64,000 bases of DNA from Pyrocephalus nanus (lineage: Eukaryota; Chordata; Aves; Passeriformes; Tyrannidae). Both the position numbers and the translations under genes were made by a program. This document shows, piece after piece, positions 1 through 10,733 of the stretch. The stretch lies in NCBI GenBank assembly GCA_038380795.1, contig CM076259.1:71329741-71393740 (forward strand), given 5' to 3'. Position 1 is the stretch's first letter, and the number at the start of each line of letters is the position of its first letter. The notes beneath the pieces were generated by a model, which was given only the letters and a program-made list of their open reading frames with translations, was not told where the DNA came from and made no database searches.

Positions 1-36
1 AACACTATCAAAACCTTTCCACACAAACCCAATACA
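1..36 (-). mobile_element. 5' tip of an LTR running off the left edge
   Basis: Read on the minus strand, this begins TGTATTGGGTTTGTGTGG at position 36 and continues to the window edge. The same start, slightly diverged, opens the long LTR at 11655 (TGTAATGGGTTTC...), and the order of short words that follows (GG-TTTTG-TAG) is shared. It is therefore probably the first 36 bases of a same-family LTR in minus orientation. The rest lies outside the window, so solo LTR and provirus cannot be told apart. Confidence 0.6.
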
Positions 37-2664
37 AATCCTCAGGTTCAGATCTCTGCATTCTGGGGAGTAGAAAAAAAAAGTAGAAAAAAAATGAAAA
101 AAATTAACTAGAAAGTTTCACTGAGAATAGAAGAGAAACATGGGATAGAAGTATTTCCCCGATATTTGGCTTTCATGTGAAAGGTAGGAGGCTCAATCCA
201 GCTAGCTCTTGTATGAGTGCAATGTCATACAATATGATTACAAGAGCGCAGCACAGTGACAAGTTCTGTAGTATTTACTAGCGGATTTCTCTGGATTTGA
301 TTAACTTTTCTACAGCATGAGCTTTTGTCACAGGCTTGCAGATTATTAGGTGATATTAGGTATTAGCAGTGATAGCTGCCTTTACTTTCTGGAGTTTTGC
401 ACTGACTGTGGGCAAGACCCCTTGCATTACGGAAAATAGATCTACATCAAAAATCCCTTGTTGTGAGAGATTGACTGGCTTGCAGCTGCACTAGTGTGGA
501 TGGCAAACAGGTGGTGATATTTTGAAGAGTGTGACATATTTTAGAAACATGTCATTAAACATGAGTGTCACAGTAGTATGTTGTCACTACAAGACCCGTG
601 CAAATAAAAGACAGACTGCAATACACCACTTTTTCTTAATGCATGAAATTATCTTAATACAGAAAGAGCACACATAGTAAAAATGTTTTAAGATGACATT
701 GTAGACAATTGATTAAAGAAGTTTACATCACATTAACAAATGATGAAAATAAAAAATATTTCAAATCAATATAGATGCAATCATACTTTGATTACTCATG
801 ATGTCATACATAGTAAGACTAGGCAGTTGACATTTTAGGCAATTCAGAACTTCCTGAGGGCTAACCTTTTCTGTAGTTCAAGTTCTGTTTATGCTATTCT
901 TTTAAGTCCTACCATTAAGTGGCCATTCTCAGAAGTCATACCTTTTTAAGGCAACACTTTTGAGAATGGTTTTAATAGAAGCTAGAAGATCAGCATTTTT
1001 AGCTAAAAACTGTCATTGCCAGAATTGCTGTATAGTGAAAACATCACTTACAGGAATTTTTAAAGAAAGGTACAGCTGTTCTCCCTCAAGTAGACAAACT
1101 CCCATCTAATGAAATTACCAATATACTTGTTGGCCAATATAGGTCTGGATAGCCTAAGGTTAATTAATGTCTCTGGATGAATCAGAATTCTGTATGTAAC
1201 TCTAGCACTTGATTCCCCTTAGCTCCTGGAAAAAAACCCAGTAGTTGACTTAAAAACAATATACAAAACCATTTGGATTAAAATCTGTTGTTGCCAAATT
1301 AACTATTCAAATTACTGTAAGGGAAGAGTTCATACATCCTTTCTAGTCAGATATTTTCTTGGATTTGTATCTTGGGTTTATTTGTCTATAGGATGATGAT
1401 GATGACTGTAAAGGTAAGATTTTCTTCTCTAAAAATATTTTCAGAGTTGCAATTCTTGTATGTTTATATGCTTTTGTGCATTTGTCTGTGGACTTTCAAA
1501 CAGGTACACAACTCTGATATTAATTAGGGAGTTGAGAGAAAGTCTGTAAACGAATGATCAATGACATGTCCATATAAAGTATTTGGAGTATGTCCTGACT
1601 GCAGATTATGCAAAAGCACAGTTCTACTATGTACAAAATAGCTCCAGAAGGGGATGAGGAATCATCTTATAGTTTTGGAAGACCTATATCACATAGGTAC
1701 TGGTGATTCTAGGCTACCAGAAATAAAAGTTGCCAGCTGTCACTGCAAGGAAACAAACGTGTAGTAGAGTAGGAAGCAAAAACTAATGAACAAGAGATGT
1801 TAAATGTGGACAGAGACATTACGAGCAGGGAACCATATTTGTTTGAAAAAGTTGGCCAAGAAACAGTTCCTTGCATTATGTGATTGTTCATTTCAAGCTT
1901 TTCCCACGGTTCATGCTGAGGAATACTAGACGACAGAAGAAAAAAAGGCCATGGAGAGAGACTAGGGAAGCTGAGGTTTTAAATGCAACCTGTCTTTGAA
2001 GCACTTAACTTTGAACTGATCTCTCTGGACCTATTTTTCTCATTAGGCAGGAGTAAGATGGCTAAGCAGCAGCACTCATTAAAGAAGCATGAGATTCCCT
2101 AGGGCTATTGAATCAAGCTTGAAGTAAAAAATGTCTTAATCATCTCTTTTAATCTCTGTATTTCACTCTGTCTTCTTTGCTTGCTCTCCTTTCACCCATC
2201 ACAGCTACATAATTACCAGGTGAAAAGTATCTAAATCCTGGATTCAAAAAACTTAATATTATATATTTTTAAACAGTAGAAGCCCAACAGTTTTACAATC
2301 TTTTTTTTATCATTTAGGTGGAAGGATGGCAAAAATGCTAAAAACGTAAGCATTATCTATTTAAATGCCAAATCTGTTTCATGCTGGTTATGTCTATGCT
2401 GCAAGGTAAAGGATGTGACCTCCTCTTCCCTAGGTGCTCATCTGTGTCCTGACTTCACCCTGGGCAAAGGTCTGGTTTCTTATTCATACTCCTCTGAAAA
2501 AAATAAACCTGATGACTGGTTAGGAAGAGGTCACAATAGCCACTATAGCTGTCCTTTTTTGGATACTCCAAGTTGGGGGCATATCGGTGTGGGATTTACA
2601 GAGTATAACCAATCCACACTCAGGAACTAGTAAAGTTTCACACACTCTTAAGAGAATCTGGCAG
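37..2664. other. AT-rich DNA without recognised gene or repeat
   Basis: About 2.6 kb of AT-rich sequence. There are A-rich runs near 70-110 and a short (GAT)4 near 1393. The open frames here (60-71 codons) have no recognisable protein character. I see no promoter, RNA gene or transposon signature. Confidence 0.6.
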
Positions 2665-3718
2665 CCCATGGTTTGGACAGGTGCCCTCCTCACTGAGTTA
2701 ATAACTGAACCAGAGAGTAGTGCTGAACGATGCTACCTCCAATTGGCATCCAGTCACTAGTGGGATTCCCCAGGACTCAGTACTGGGGCCAGTTCTGTTT
2801 AATATCTTTTTTGATGATCTGGATGAGGGCATCGATTGCATCCTCAGTAAGTTCAGAGATGACACTAGCTTGGATGGGAGTGTTGATCTGCTGAAGGGTA
2901 GGAAAGCTCTGCAGATGGATCTGGACTGGCTGCATTGGTGGGACAAAGCCAGCAGTATGAGGTTCAATAAGGTAAAGTGCTGGCTCCTGCACTTGGGTCA
3001 CAACTACCCCAGGCAAAGTTACAGGCTCAGGGAAGAGTGTCTGAAAAGCTGCCAAGTGGTAAAGGACCTGGGGGTGCTGGTTGACACTCGGCTGAACATG
3101 AGCCAGCAGTGTGACCAAGTGGCCCAGAAGGCCAGTGGCATCCTGGCTTGTATGAGAAATATTGTGGCCAGCAGGACCAGAGCAGTGATTGTCCCCCTGT
3201 GCTCAGCACTGGAGAGGCTGCACTTCAGATCCTGTGTTCTGTTTTGGGTTACTCATTGCAGGAAAACCATTGAGGTACAGGAGCATTTCCAGAGAAGGGC
3301 AACAATGCTGGGGAAAGGTCTGGAGCACAAGACTTATGAGCATTAGCTGAAGGAACCTGGTTTGGTTAGTCTGGAAAAGAGGAGGCTCAGGGGAGACGTT
3401 ATTGCTCTGTACAATTCCCTGAAAGGAGGTCGTAGCAAGGTGGGAGTGGGCCTCCTCTCCCAGGAAACTAGCAACAGGACAACAGCTGCATCAGGGTAGG
3501 TTTGAACTGGCCATCAAGAAGAACTTTCTCACTGAAAGGGTGGTTAAGCATTGGAGTGGGCTGCCCAGGGAGATGATGGAGTCACCATCCTTGGAAGTGT
3601 TCAAGAAAATATTTAACATGGCACCTAATGCTATGGTTTAGTTGATATGATGGTGTTCCATCAGAGCTTGGACTCTATATTTGAAGTTTCTTACAACTCA
3701 ATGATTCTGTGATTCTAT
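2665..3718 (+). mobile_element. CR1 LINE, 5'-truncated, with 3' tail
   Basis: A CR1 non-LTR retrotransposon copy. It starts inside the reverse-transcriptase region, runs through the C-terminal part of ORF2 and the 3' untranslated region, and ends near 3700-3718 in ATTCTGTGATTCTAT, the avian CR1 tail repeat. About 1.05 kb remains of a parent element of several kilobases; 5' truncation is the usual outcome of CR1 insertion. The exact 5' boundary is uncertain by tens of bases. A second CR1 tail in the opposite orientation lies 120 bp downstream (3839-4010). Confidence 0.93.
2720..3346 (+). pseudogene. CR1 ORF2 reverse-transcriptase C-terminal remnant
   Basis: A 208-codon open frame from the CR1 polymerase. 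Visible landmarks are the block [19 protein letters not shown] (about residues 12-30), then [12 protein letters not shown] at about 43-54 where the catalytic Y/F-A-D-D motif should be, then [20 protein letters not shown] and a cysteine-bearing C-terminal part. The alanine of the catalytic motif is arginine, and the palm and fingers upstream are missing, so the product cannot be an active polymerase. The ATG is fortuitous; the frame simply begins inside the truncated element. It closes at TAG where active copies would continue (…YEERL-type region), so there is also a premature stop. This is the longest clean CR1 frame in the window. Confidence 0.85.
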
Positions 3719-3838
3719 CCCAGCTTAAGACACCTGGTGGATTGAAACACTGCCTTTGCACTGTTTCATGGCTAGGAGACAAAAGGGGAGAGAAGCTTTA
3801 ATCGGTTTATGCATCTTCTCTCTCTCTTCTGCATATTT

Positions 3839-4010
3839 ACAGAATCACAGAATATGCTGAGTTGGAAGGGATCCACATTATGCAGTCCAGCTCTTAGCCC
3901 TGCACAGGACCATCCCCAAGAGTCACATAATGTGCCTGAAAGTATCATCCAAATGCTTCTTGAATGCTGTATTTAGTAAAATACAGTTTTCTCCAATTCC
4001 TCCAGAGTGC
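3839..4010 (-). mobile_element. CR1 LINE 3'-end fragment
   Basis: The plus strand reads CAGAATCACAGAATATGCTG followed by a GGAAGGGATCCA block and TCCAGCTCTTAGCCCTGCAC. This is the antisense of a CR1 3' end (tail repeats at the low coordinate). About 170 bp remain, all untranslated region. It lies tail to tail with the plus-strand CR1 that ends at 3718. Confidence 0.8.
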
Positions 4011-4636
4011 TAGCTAGCATGACTTTACAAGGATAAAACAAGCACTGAAGTCCTGTGTGACAATATCACAGCAGATATTGGTTACCGTTTCCCTAGAGAT
4101 GGAACCAAGCTCCAAATTAATTTACCTAAATTTAGTTTCTTGCATGTGTGGTGGGTGTCTGAAATTCCAGAACTGTCAATAGATATAATCACTGACTTCA
4201 TCCACTTGCCCAAATGCAGGCATCTACTGTCATTTTAGAGCCTGTGGGTTATTCTTCTCACCTCCAGATCCATGAATGACACAGATGTCCTGTAAGTTAT
4301 TTGTCATTTTCTCTTACCTTGGGCAGATATATTATATGACTTAGGGCATCTCAGGATTGTTTGGTTTTGTGTAAGTAAATCCATTTCTGGATTTCTACTA
4401 AATTAATGCACATTTTTGTGGAGGAATGCATTTAGTGCAGGTAGCTCGGCGTACAGCTGCATTGCCAACTGCAGATTGAGCTCTGGGGAAAAGAAGCCCA
4501 AGGCAAGAGACCGTGATCTGATCACTCTTTGCACAGAAAATGTCACAGAGACCCGTGGAGCAGCCAGGTGACTGGACATCCAGAGACACGGCAGGAGCCT
4601 TCAAGCCTTGACTTTTGTGTGCTGAGTCTGTGAGGG

Positions 4637-4644
4637 TATAAAAG
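4637..4644 (+). promoter_or_regulatory. LTR TATA box
   Basis: TATAAAAG about 200 bp into the LTR, preceded by CTGTGAGGG. The same block (TGTGAGGGTATAAAAGC) is conserved at the matching position of the minus-strand copy at 54792-54799. Conservation between two diverged copies supports this as the U3 core promoter rather than chance. A start site would be expected about 25-30 bp downstream, inside the hairpin at 4661-4690. Confidence 0.55.
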
Positions 4645-4660
4645 CCCAGGGTTTCCTTTG

Positions 4661-4690
4661 TTTGTGACCACTCTTCTGAGTGGTCACAAA
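4661..4690 (+). repeat. Perfect 13-bp inverted repeat (hairpin) in LTR
   Basis: TTTGTGACCACTC (4661-4673), a 4-base TTCT loop, then GAGTGGTCACAAA (4678-4690). All 13 bases pair. It lies 17 bases past the TATA box, at or just after the expected transcription start, so a transcript would begin with or near this stem. The related LTR at 54488-55009 does not show this stem at the matching place, so it is either lineage-specific or a local duplication-inversion. Confidence 0.85.
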
Positions 4691-4933
4691 GTGGTAACCA
4701 GCTTGAGGTGTTATTTTTTATTTAGGAATTGCACCAGGATTAAATTATTTAAAGATCAAGACGTCTGAGACTCTAGTATGGGAAACCGGGCTTGAGCCGG
4801 AAAGGAAATCTAGTCTGACTGTGTGAGTGTGGGGAGTGCAGCTCCAAAGGGGCCTCAGTCCCAGTGCAGGTGATGCGAGTGTCTCCCAGAGCAGGTGACT
4901 CCTGGATGGTTAGACAGGGCAGTGTCCTTAACA

Positions 4934-6134
4934 TTTAAACATCTTCTTCCTAACATCTAAACACGAAAGTTGAGATGTAAGATCTGAATCCTATCCCAGA
5001 GGGTAGTTCAAGCAGGATTTAAATTTTTAAATATATTTGTTGTGTGTTGCTTGAGGCAACTCAGGCTGAGATAGACATGTGATCCAGCAGTTACAACAGA
5101 GGGCTGTCACAAATCCAGAAGCTTTTTTTTATTAGTGGCTAGTAGAGGCAAGACATACAGCACCTAAAATGATTCTAGATAGCTAAGTGTGGGCAGCTGG
5201 TTCTTGCTAATTATCACTTCCATGTCACCTCAAAGTCATTGCTCTATTTTACTTGTTGGCACAGTGAGAATCCAGCCTGTAAGGGAACATTCTTAATGTC
5301 TTTGCTTTGTTCAAAAAGTAAAGACTTAAATTCTACTTGGAGGGGTTGTGCCTTATTTTATTCACTTGTCAGATGGTTGTTCTCAATTGAATTTCAGAAA
5401 GAAAAAAGTATGTTTTCCATTTTAAAAAATAGCTTTTAAAGAAATATTATATATATACTTTTATGATTATATATATATGTATATATATGTATATATAAGT
5501 TTCAAGTAGATAAAGTAAACAAATAGAATACAAAAAATAAAGCTTCTGGGTGAATCTACACTGACAAAGAGCGACAGTGGTCTTTTAAACTGAATTAACA
5601 TAGAGACCAGCAGCTGCTATTTGTCTTATTCACGGGGGAACTGTCAGATGTAGGACACTATGTAAATATAGCACCTACTAAAAATATTCTACAGTACTTC
5701 TAAAAGTTTTGTAACAGGGCATAAATGGGAATCAAAAAACCAAAAACCAGTACATGAGATGGCTGCATTAACAAAACTAAACTGTTGAAGTAACTTTACT
5801 AGATTATTTGTCTAACAGCAGAAGTGTTCTTTTCTTCATGGTTCATCTACTGTCTTTGTGCACATCTGTATAAGATCTTTATGCCTTATCACAGAAATTA
5901 TCTTCTTTACTTGGGAGAGCAATTAAACAGATATGATTATTTTATTTTTCTTAATGATTACTTATGTCTTAAATATAGAAATATGTATGTTAATTTACTA
6001 CTATACAACTGAAAATAGTAATACTTGCTCAACTGATTACTGGGAAGAAACAATTGAACTGTATTAGGAATATTGAAAAGATGTCAAAAGTTTGTACAGT
6101 CAGACTGTGTAAATTTCACCATTATATAACCACT
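4934..6134. other. AT-rich spacer
   Basis: No gene or transposon recognised. It contains the TA-rich microsatellite at 5445-5497. The 60-66 codon frames here are AT-rich chance frames. Confidence 0.6.
5445..5497. repeat. (TA)n / TATATG microsatellite
   Basis: Alternating TA with a TATATATG sub-repeat. Low-complexity tract. Confidence 0.85.
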
Positions 6135-6713
6135 TGTCCTGGTTTAGCCCCAGACATCAACTAAGTGCTATGTAGCCTCTTGCTTACTTTGCCCTCCCAC
6201 GTGGGATGGGGAGGAAAATTGATATGGGCAAAACCTGTGAGTTGAGATTAGAACAGTTTAATAATTGAAATAAAGTCAAATATATAATAACAACAACAAC
6301 AACAATCATACTAACTAAAAGGAAAAAGAGAGAGGAATAAAACACAAGAACAACTAGTGATGCACAACACAGTTGCTTATCACTCGCTGACTGATGCTCG
6401 TCCCTGATCAGTGAATGGCCCCTCCCAGCCAACTCCCCCAGTTTTGATACTGAGCATAATGTTTTGTGGTATGGAGTATCCCTTTGGCCACTTCAGGTCG
6501 GCTCTCCTGGCCATGCTTGCTACCGACTCTTGTACACCTGCTCACTGGCAGAGCATAAGACACTAAAAAGTCCTTGACTTAGGGGAAACACTGCTTAGCA
6601 GCAACTCAAATGTCAGTGTATTATCAAGATTATTCTCATACTAAATCCAAAACACAGAACTGTACAAGATCCTGTGAAGAAAATTAACTCTATTCCCAGT
6701 CAAAACCAGGACA
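6135..6713 (-). mobile_element. Solo LTR, ERVL-like passerine family
   Basis: Read on the minus strand it starts TGTCCTGGTTTTGACTGGGA and goes on to GAGTTAATTTTCTTC, a start that is abundant in songbird genomes. It ends …AAACCAGGACA at 6135. The copy at 33919-34454 shares this start, the middle block CATCCCTTTGGCCA-type (plus strand) and the end, in the same order and orientation, which confirms a shared family within the window. Length is about 580 bp. The target duplication is unclear: CACTT occurs at both edges but would overlap the TG/CA ends. An ATTAAA on the minus strand near 6255-6265 could be the polyadenylation signal. It carries an internal (AAC)n run on the plus strand at 6289-6305. 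There is no internal viral sequence. Confidence 0.85.
6289..6305 (+). repeat. (AAC)n inside LTR
   Basis: Five to six uninterrupted AAC units inside the LTR at 6135-6713. Confidence 0.85.
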
Positions 6714-7934
6714 CTTTAACAAACAATGCTATCTGCAAATTTGGGACAAATCACTTCATCTGAGATGAAAGAAAAGTGAGAATTAAGACTTTATCCAGCT
6801 AATTACCCCAAAGGTCTACTGCATAAAACAGAATTAGAAAAGTTATACTTCGAATATAGGGTTATAGCACTGTTTGGATCTTTCTTTCTCATCTTCCAAA
6901 ATTAGAGTTTACTTTTTTTCCAATTGCAACAAAGGACATTCAGTCACACCATCATCGCTTTGATCAAAAGAGAATCAGGATATTCCTTGGCTATCAGCCA
7001 TTGTCTTTGTACAATAAGTAATTATCTTATAAATTTAGGTAAGAAATTTTTAGTGATATTGACAATGATGTTTAAGTTAAAATGAGAGAGTTCTAATTTC
7101 TGAATATTTAATTCATATATAAAATACTAAAACTTATATTTTGCTTTTGGGAAATAAGTTTTTCCTAACCTAGGCAATTTTCTTTTCTCTTGTGAAGGTG
7201 TTGGCGGATAGAAGTTGATTTCTCAGGAAACCATGTTGAATAACTAAAACTTGAGAAAAAGCTACATATACACTGCATGATGAGTAATTGTCTCTCTATC
7301 ACAAGAGGTATTTAATAAAATGTGTATGCATGATTTAGAAGATATACGCAAGAAAATTTTCTACTAAAATATCATGAAAACTGAGCTATCTCAATATTTT
7401 AAAGATGCATGGCAATCAATATGCTACTTGCAGTGCGACATTAGGAAACCTGTTTAAATATGTAAAAAACTTAGATTGTAGAAACCTTAAAAATATTGGT
7501 TCTGTGAAATCTGTGTTTCAAGTCAAAGTTAAATCCAATTGTGGAGATTGAGTAGCATATGTAGTGATTAAAAAAAAAGAAATATAAATATATATGTAAA
7601 TATGTTAAAAGTGTCAGTAAATGTAATGTTGTGATAATCATACTTATGAAGGAGGGAGAAAATCATATTGAAAAAGACTATGCTATTTTAAAAGCAGTGT
7701 TTCCTTTTAAAAAGCTTCTTGAAAAAATACTATTCTTAATTTTCAAATAAAAATTCCCTGTTCCTTTTAAAAATCTCTCCTTGAGGAAGTGCAACTCTAT
7801 GCTACAGTGTATATTTGGAACTTCTGGTGTGGTTTTTGGGTTTTCTTTAAGTTTGTTTATCTTAACTCTTCACTTTACTTCAAATCTCAGAATAAATCCT
7901 CATTTAAATATTAAACAAATGTTAAAGACATCAA
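6714..7934. other. AT-rich spacer
   Basis: No recognised gene or repeat. AT-rich with a short TATA-rich patch near 7580-7605. Confidence 0.6.
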
Positions 7935-7992
7935 GAAACGGGCAGAGTGTGGAGCTGTCTCTGAAGAATAGTGATCAGCAGTTTGAAAGATT

Positions 7993-8469
7993 ATGAGTAA
8001 GAACCAGAGACCAAGGCAACAGAGGGAATCTTGTGATTGGTGTCTACTACAAGGCCACCTGATCAAGGGGAGCTGTTTCACAAAGCCAACTTTCTCTAGA
8101 TACAGTGCAAATGATCTAAACAGTGACATCAATATTATAGGCAGCTCTAGCTCTGGTGGTCATACACTTAAGCAGTATGCATTCTCAAGAGTTATAGATC
8201 AGGCAAAGACTAACACCACAACCCTGAACATTAGGAAAACAAAATTCCATCTGTTTAAGGAGTTAGTCAACAGGACTCCCTGGGAAACTGCCTTCAGGAA
8301 CAAGATTGCAGAACACAGCTGGCAGACCTTTAAAGATACCTTATAAAAGAGCACAAGAACTCAAGTGTAAGAAATCAGGAAAGGAAGGCAAGAGTCTGGC
8401 CTGGCTGAGCCAAGACTGTCTGGTCAAACAGGCAAGAAGGAAATGCACAAGCAGTGGAATGAAGGACAG
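7993..8469 (+). pseudogene. CR1 ORF2 endonuclease/linker remnant
   Basis: The first part (7993-8346) stays open for 117 codons and ends FKELVNRTPWETAFRNKIAE plus a SWQTFKD block. The next part moves to another frame (8306-8469), with RAQELKCKKSGKEGKSLAWL and a QWNEGQ-equivalent block, so there is at least one frameshift. It is broken at 8469 by the LTR-like insertion. Matching to CR1 is from the characteristic word order, not a database search. Confidence 0.7.
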
Positions 8470-9244
8470 TGTAAGTAGAGACAGTGTGAGACATCAGCAT
8501 CTGAGCTACAAGCTCACCAAAGGGGTTTTACTTTAAAAATATACCAGGCTCCAATAATTGGCTCGTCTAGATTTATTAGAAGAATCTTCATCTATTTTAA
8601 AATCTTAAGTGAGACTGCAATGGAGAAGACACTGCACACATTTTCTCAGGACATAATTTTACTGGTAACTTTAGAAAATAAGGGACCTTGGCAAAGGTTT
8701 AACATTCAACCAAAATAAAGCATTCCACAAAGCATTGACTTAGCACATGCTAACTCATAAAACTTAGCATAATCAAACCCATCTGGTCTCAAGCTACCCA
8801 AAATATTAAGAAAGGACATTAGGAGAATAAATAACGAGAGAGAGAAAAAATAGAGAATTTTAACTACCACCTGGAGTCCTGTGCAAGTCCAGCTTCCACA
8901 TGTCCAGATCGCAGAGTTCAAACAGCATGGAGAGCACATGTTGCTGGTTTATTTGCTTTGAGCCCCTGCAACCACATCTTCCTGCCCCCAGGCAGGACTT
9001 CTGTCCCGCTGGCTACTCTGGAGTCTGGGGCAGGGTGAGGAGCAGTGTTCCCTGTGTGTTAGCCCATCAGAGGCTGGTTTAGGAAGAAAAGGGGGAGTGC
9101 TCCTAGGGTTGCTTTTGACTGAGAGCTGAAGTGTGGGATAGGGCATGACCTCACCTTCCTGAAATTTAACCTGTCCGTTCCCCCCCCCACACATATGTGA
9201 GTTGGTCTGAGCTAATAATTAATGTAATAATCCAGTGTCTCACA
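8470..9244. mobile_element. LTR-like element inserted into CR1 (nested)
   Basis: A 775-bp block that begins TGTAAGTAGAGACAGTGTGAG and ends CCAGTGTCTCACA, so it has TG...CA ends, and an inverted TGTGAGAC/GTCTCACA near its edges. The flanking 5-mers are GACAG (left) and GGCAG (right), matching at four of five bases. If the block and one 5-mer are removed, the CR1 codons read straight through the junction in frame (…QWNEGQ then VSWEEYRD…), which is what a clean insertion would leave. The family is not one I recognise, and orientation is unclear because AATAAA occurs on both strands. A run of nine C lies near 9181. The three frames of 60-81 codons inside are fortuitous. Confidence 0.72.
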
Positions 9245-9249
9245 GGCAG

Positions 9250-10378
9250 GTATCCTGGGAAGAGTATAGGGATGTTGTCTGGTTGTGTAGGGCTGGGATC
9301 AGGATGGCCAAGGAGCAGCTGAAGGTGAACTTATCAAGAAATCCAAAGAATAACAAGAAGAGCTTCTATACTAATGTCAGCCAGAAAAGAAAGGTCAGAG
9401 AAAGTGAACACTCCTCAATGAGCAATACTGATGAACTGATACAAAGAGACAAGGAGAAAACTAAAGTACTCAACATTTTTTTTCCCTCAGTCTTCATTGG
9501 CAGCCTCCCTTCCCACACCTCTTGAACAAATGGAGTGTAAGAGAGGGACTGGGGGAGCAAAGTACCTCCCACAGTAATAAAAGATCAGGTTCATGACAAT
9601 ACTTTGAACCTGACAATACATAAGTCTCTGGGACCTGATGAGATGCATCCCAGAGTCCTGAGGGACTTTGCAGACGTAGCTGTCAAGGCACTGTACATGG
9701 TATTTCAGAAGTCATGGCAGTCAGGTGAAGTTCCTGGTGACTGGAAAACAGGAAAAATTGCATCCATTTTTAAAAAAGGTAGAAAGGAGGACCCTGGGAA
9801 CTATTGACCTGTCAGCCTCGCTTCTGTGTCTGGGAGGATCAAGGAATAAATCCTCCTAGAAGCTATGCTAAGGCACATGGTGGACAGAGAGGTGATTTGA
9901 GGCAGCCAGCATGTCTTCATCAAGGACAAGGCCCAACTGACCAACAAAGTGGCCTTCTATGATGATGCGATTTTATCACTTGATAAGGGAAGACCAGTGG
10001 ATGTCACCTGTTTGGGCTTCTGTAAGGCCCTTGACACAGTCCTCTACAACATCCTTGACTCTGAATTGGAGAGAGATGGATTTGAAGGGTGAACTGTTCA
10101 GTGGATGAGGAATTGGTTGGATGGTCACATCCAGAGAGCAGTGGTCAGTGTCTAAATACCCACGAGATTAGTGGCAAATGGTGTTCCTCAGAGGTCCATA
10201 TTGCGACTAACACTCTTTCTTGTCTTCATCAGAGATAGACAGTGGGATCGAGTATATTCTTAGCAAGTTTGCAGATGACACCAAGCTGACTGATGAGGCT
10301 GGCACATCTGAGAGACACTACACTGTCAAGAGGGACTTGGACAACCTTAAGGAGTGGGCCCATGCAAACCCCCTGAGA
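9250..10378 (+). pseudogene. CR1 ORF2 reverse-transcriptase remnant
   Basis: Blocks in order: VSWEEYRDVVWLCRAGIRMA, KNNKKSFYTNVSQKRKVRES, an insertion-free gap, HKSLGPDEMHPRVLRDFAD, SGEVPGDWKTGKIASIFKKG with RKEDPGNY, then (frame-shifted) a [18 protein letters not shown] block, an [12 protein letters not shown] block at about 10020-10040, a VANGVPQRSILR-like block and finally SKFADDTKLTDEA near 10262-10300. The catalytic FADD motif is intact, but at least two stop codons and several frameshifts separate it from the fingers. Dead. Confidence 0.88.
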
Positions 10379-10440
10379 TGAAGTAGATGACCTTTAAAGG
10401 TCTCTTTCAACTCAATTTATTCTATGATTCTATGAAACAA

Positions 10441-10733
10441 GATAGTGCCAGGCTCTTTTCAGTGGTGCTTGATGGCATAAGAAGAGACAATGAGCACAAA
10501 CTGAGCACCGGATGTGCTCCCAGAACACCAGGAAACATTGTTTTACTGAAGAAGATGACTGAGCCCACCCTGGAACAAGTGGCCCAAAGGGGCTGTAGAG
10601 TCTCCTTCCTTGGAGATACTGTAAAGTTGTCTAGACATGAATCTAGGTAGTCTGCTTGAGCAGGGTGGCTGGAGCAAACAACCTTCAGATGTCCCATCCA
10701 ACCTCAACCATTCTATGATTTTGCGATTGTCAC
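10441..10733 (+). mobile_element. CR1 LINE 3'-end, abutting the previous CR1 tail
   Basis: Starts CAAGATAGTGCCAGGCTCTT (10439 on), the C-terminal end of CR1 ORF2 (DSARLFSVVL-like), continues through a CACAAACTGAGCACC block and a GAGCAGGGTGGCTGGA block, and ends CCTCAACCATTCTATGATTT with the tail repeat at about 10712-10733. A separate, 5'-truncated CR1 whose start sits directly against the tail repeats of the upstream CR1. An 87-codon open frame (10387-10650) crosses the junction of the two elements and is not a gene. Confidence 0.88.

Larger units (their letters stand above)
4436..4933 (+). mobile_element. Solo LTR (family shared with 54488-55009)
   Basis: A 498-bp segment with TG at its start and CA at its end, flanked by near-identical 5-mers (TTTAG left, TTTAA right), consistent with a solo LTR with a 5-bp target duplication. 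Its identity rests on a direct comparison inside the window. The minus strand of 54488-55009 shares, in the same order, the AGCT-GGCGTA-type start, CCAGGTGACTGGACA, a TATAAAAGC block, TCTGAGACTCT, GTCTGACTGTGTGAGTGTGG and GGGGCCTCAGTC. The right boundary is less certain, because the two copies diverge after about 4890. There is no coding content, and no internal retroviral genes lie on either side. A 68-codon minus-strand frame across it is fortuitous. Confidence 0.7.
7935..10437 (+). mobile_element. CR1 LINE, long but decayed, split by an LTR
   Basis: The best-preserved CR1 here. In order: end of the endonuclease domain (about 7935-8225, with a GVYYK-PPDQG-like block near 8040), linker (8225-8469), a foreign 775-bp insertion (8470-9244), linker and reverse transcriptase (9250-10378), then an abrupt jump to the last 50 bases of the 3' end (10386-10437, ending ATTCTATGATTCTATGA). 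Several hundred bases between the polymerase and the tail are missing, so there is an internal deletion at about 10380. Stops and frameshifts are frequent (TGA after the DPGNY block near 9805, another near 10090). The 5' start is my estimate of where CR1 similarity begins. Confidence 0.9.

Noticed and set aside
10387..10650. 87-codon open frame
   Set aside because: It starts in one CR1 tail and runs into another CR1; a junction artefact.
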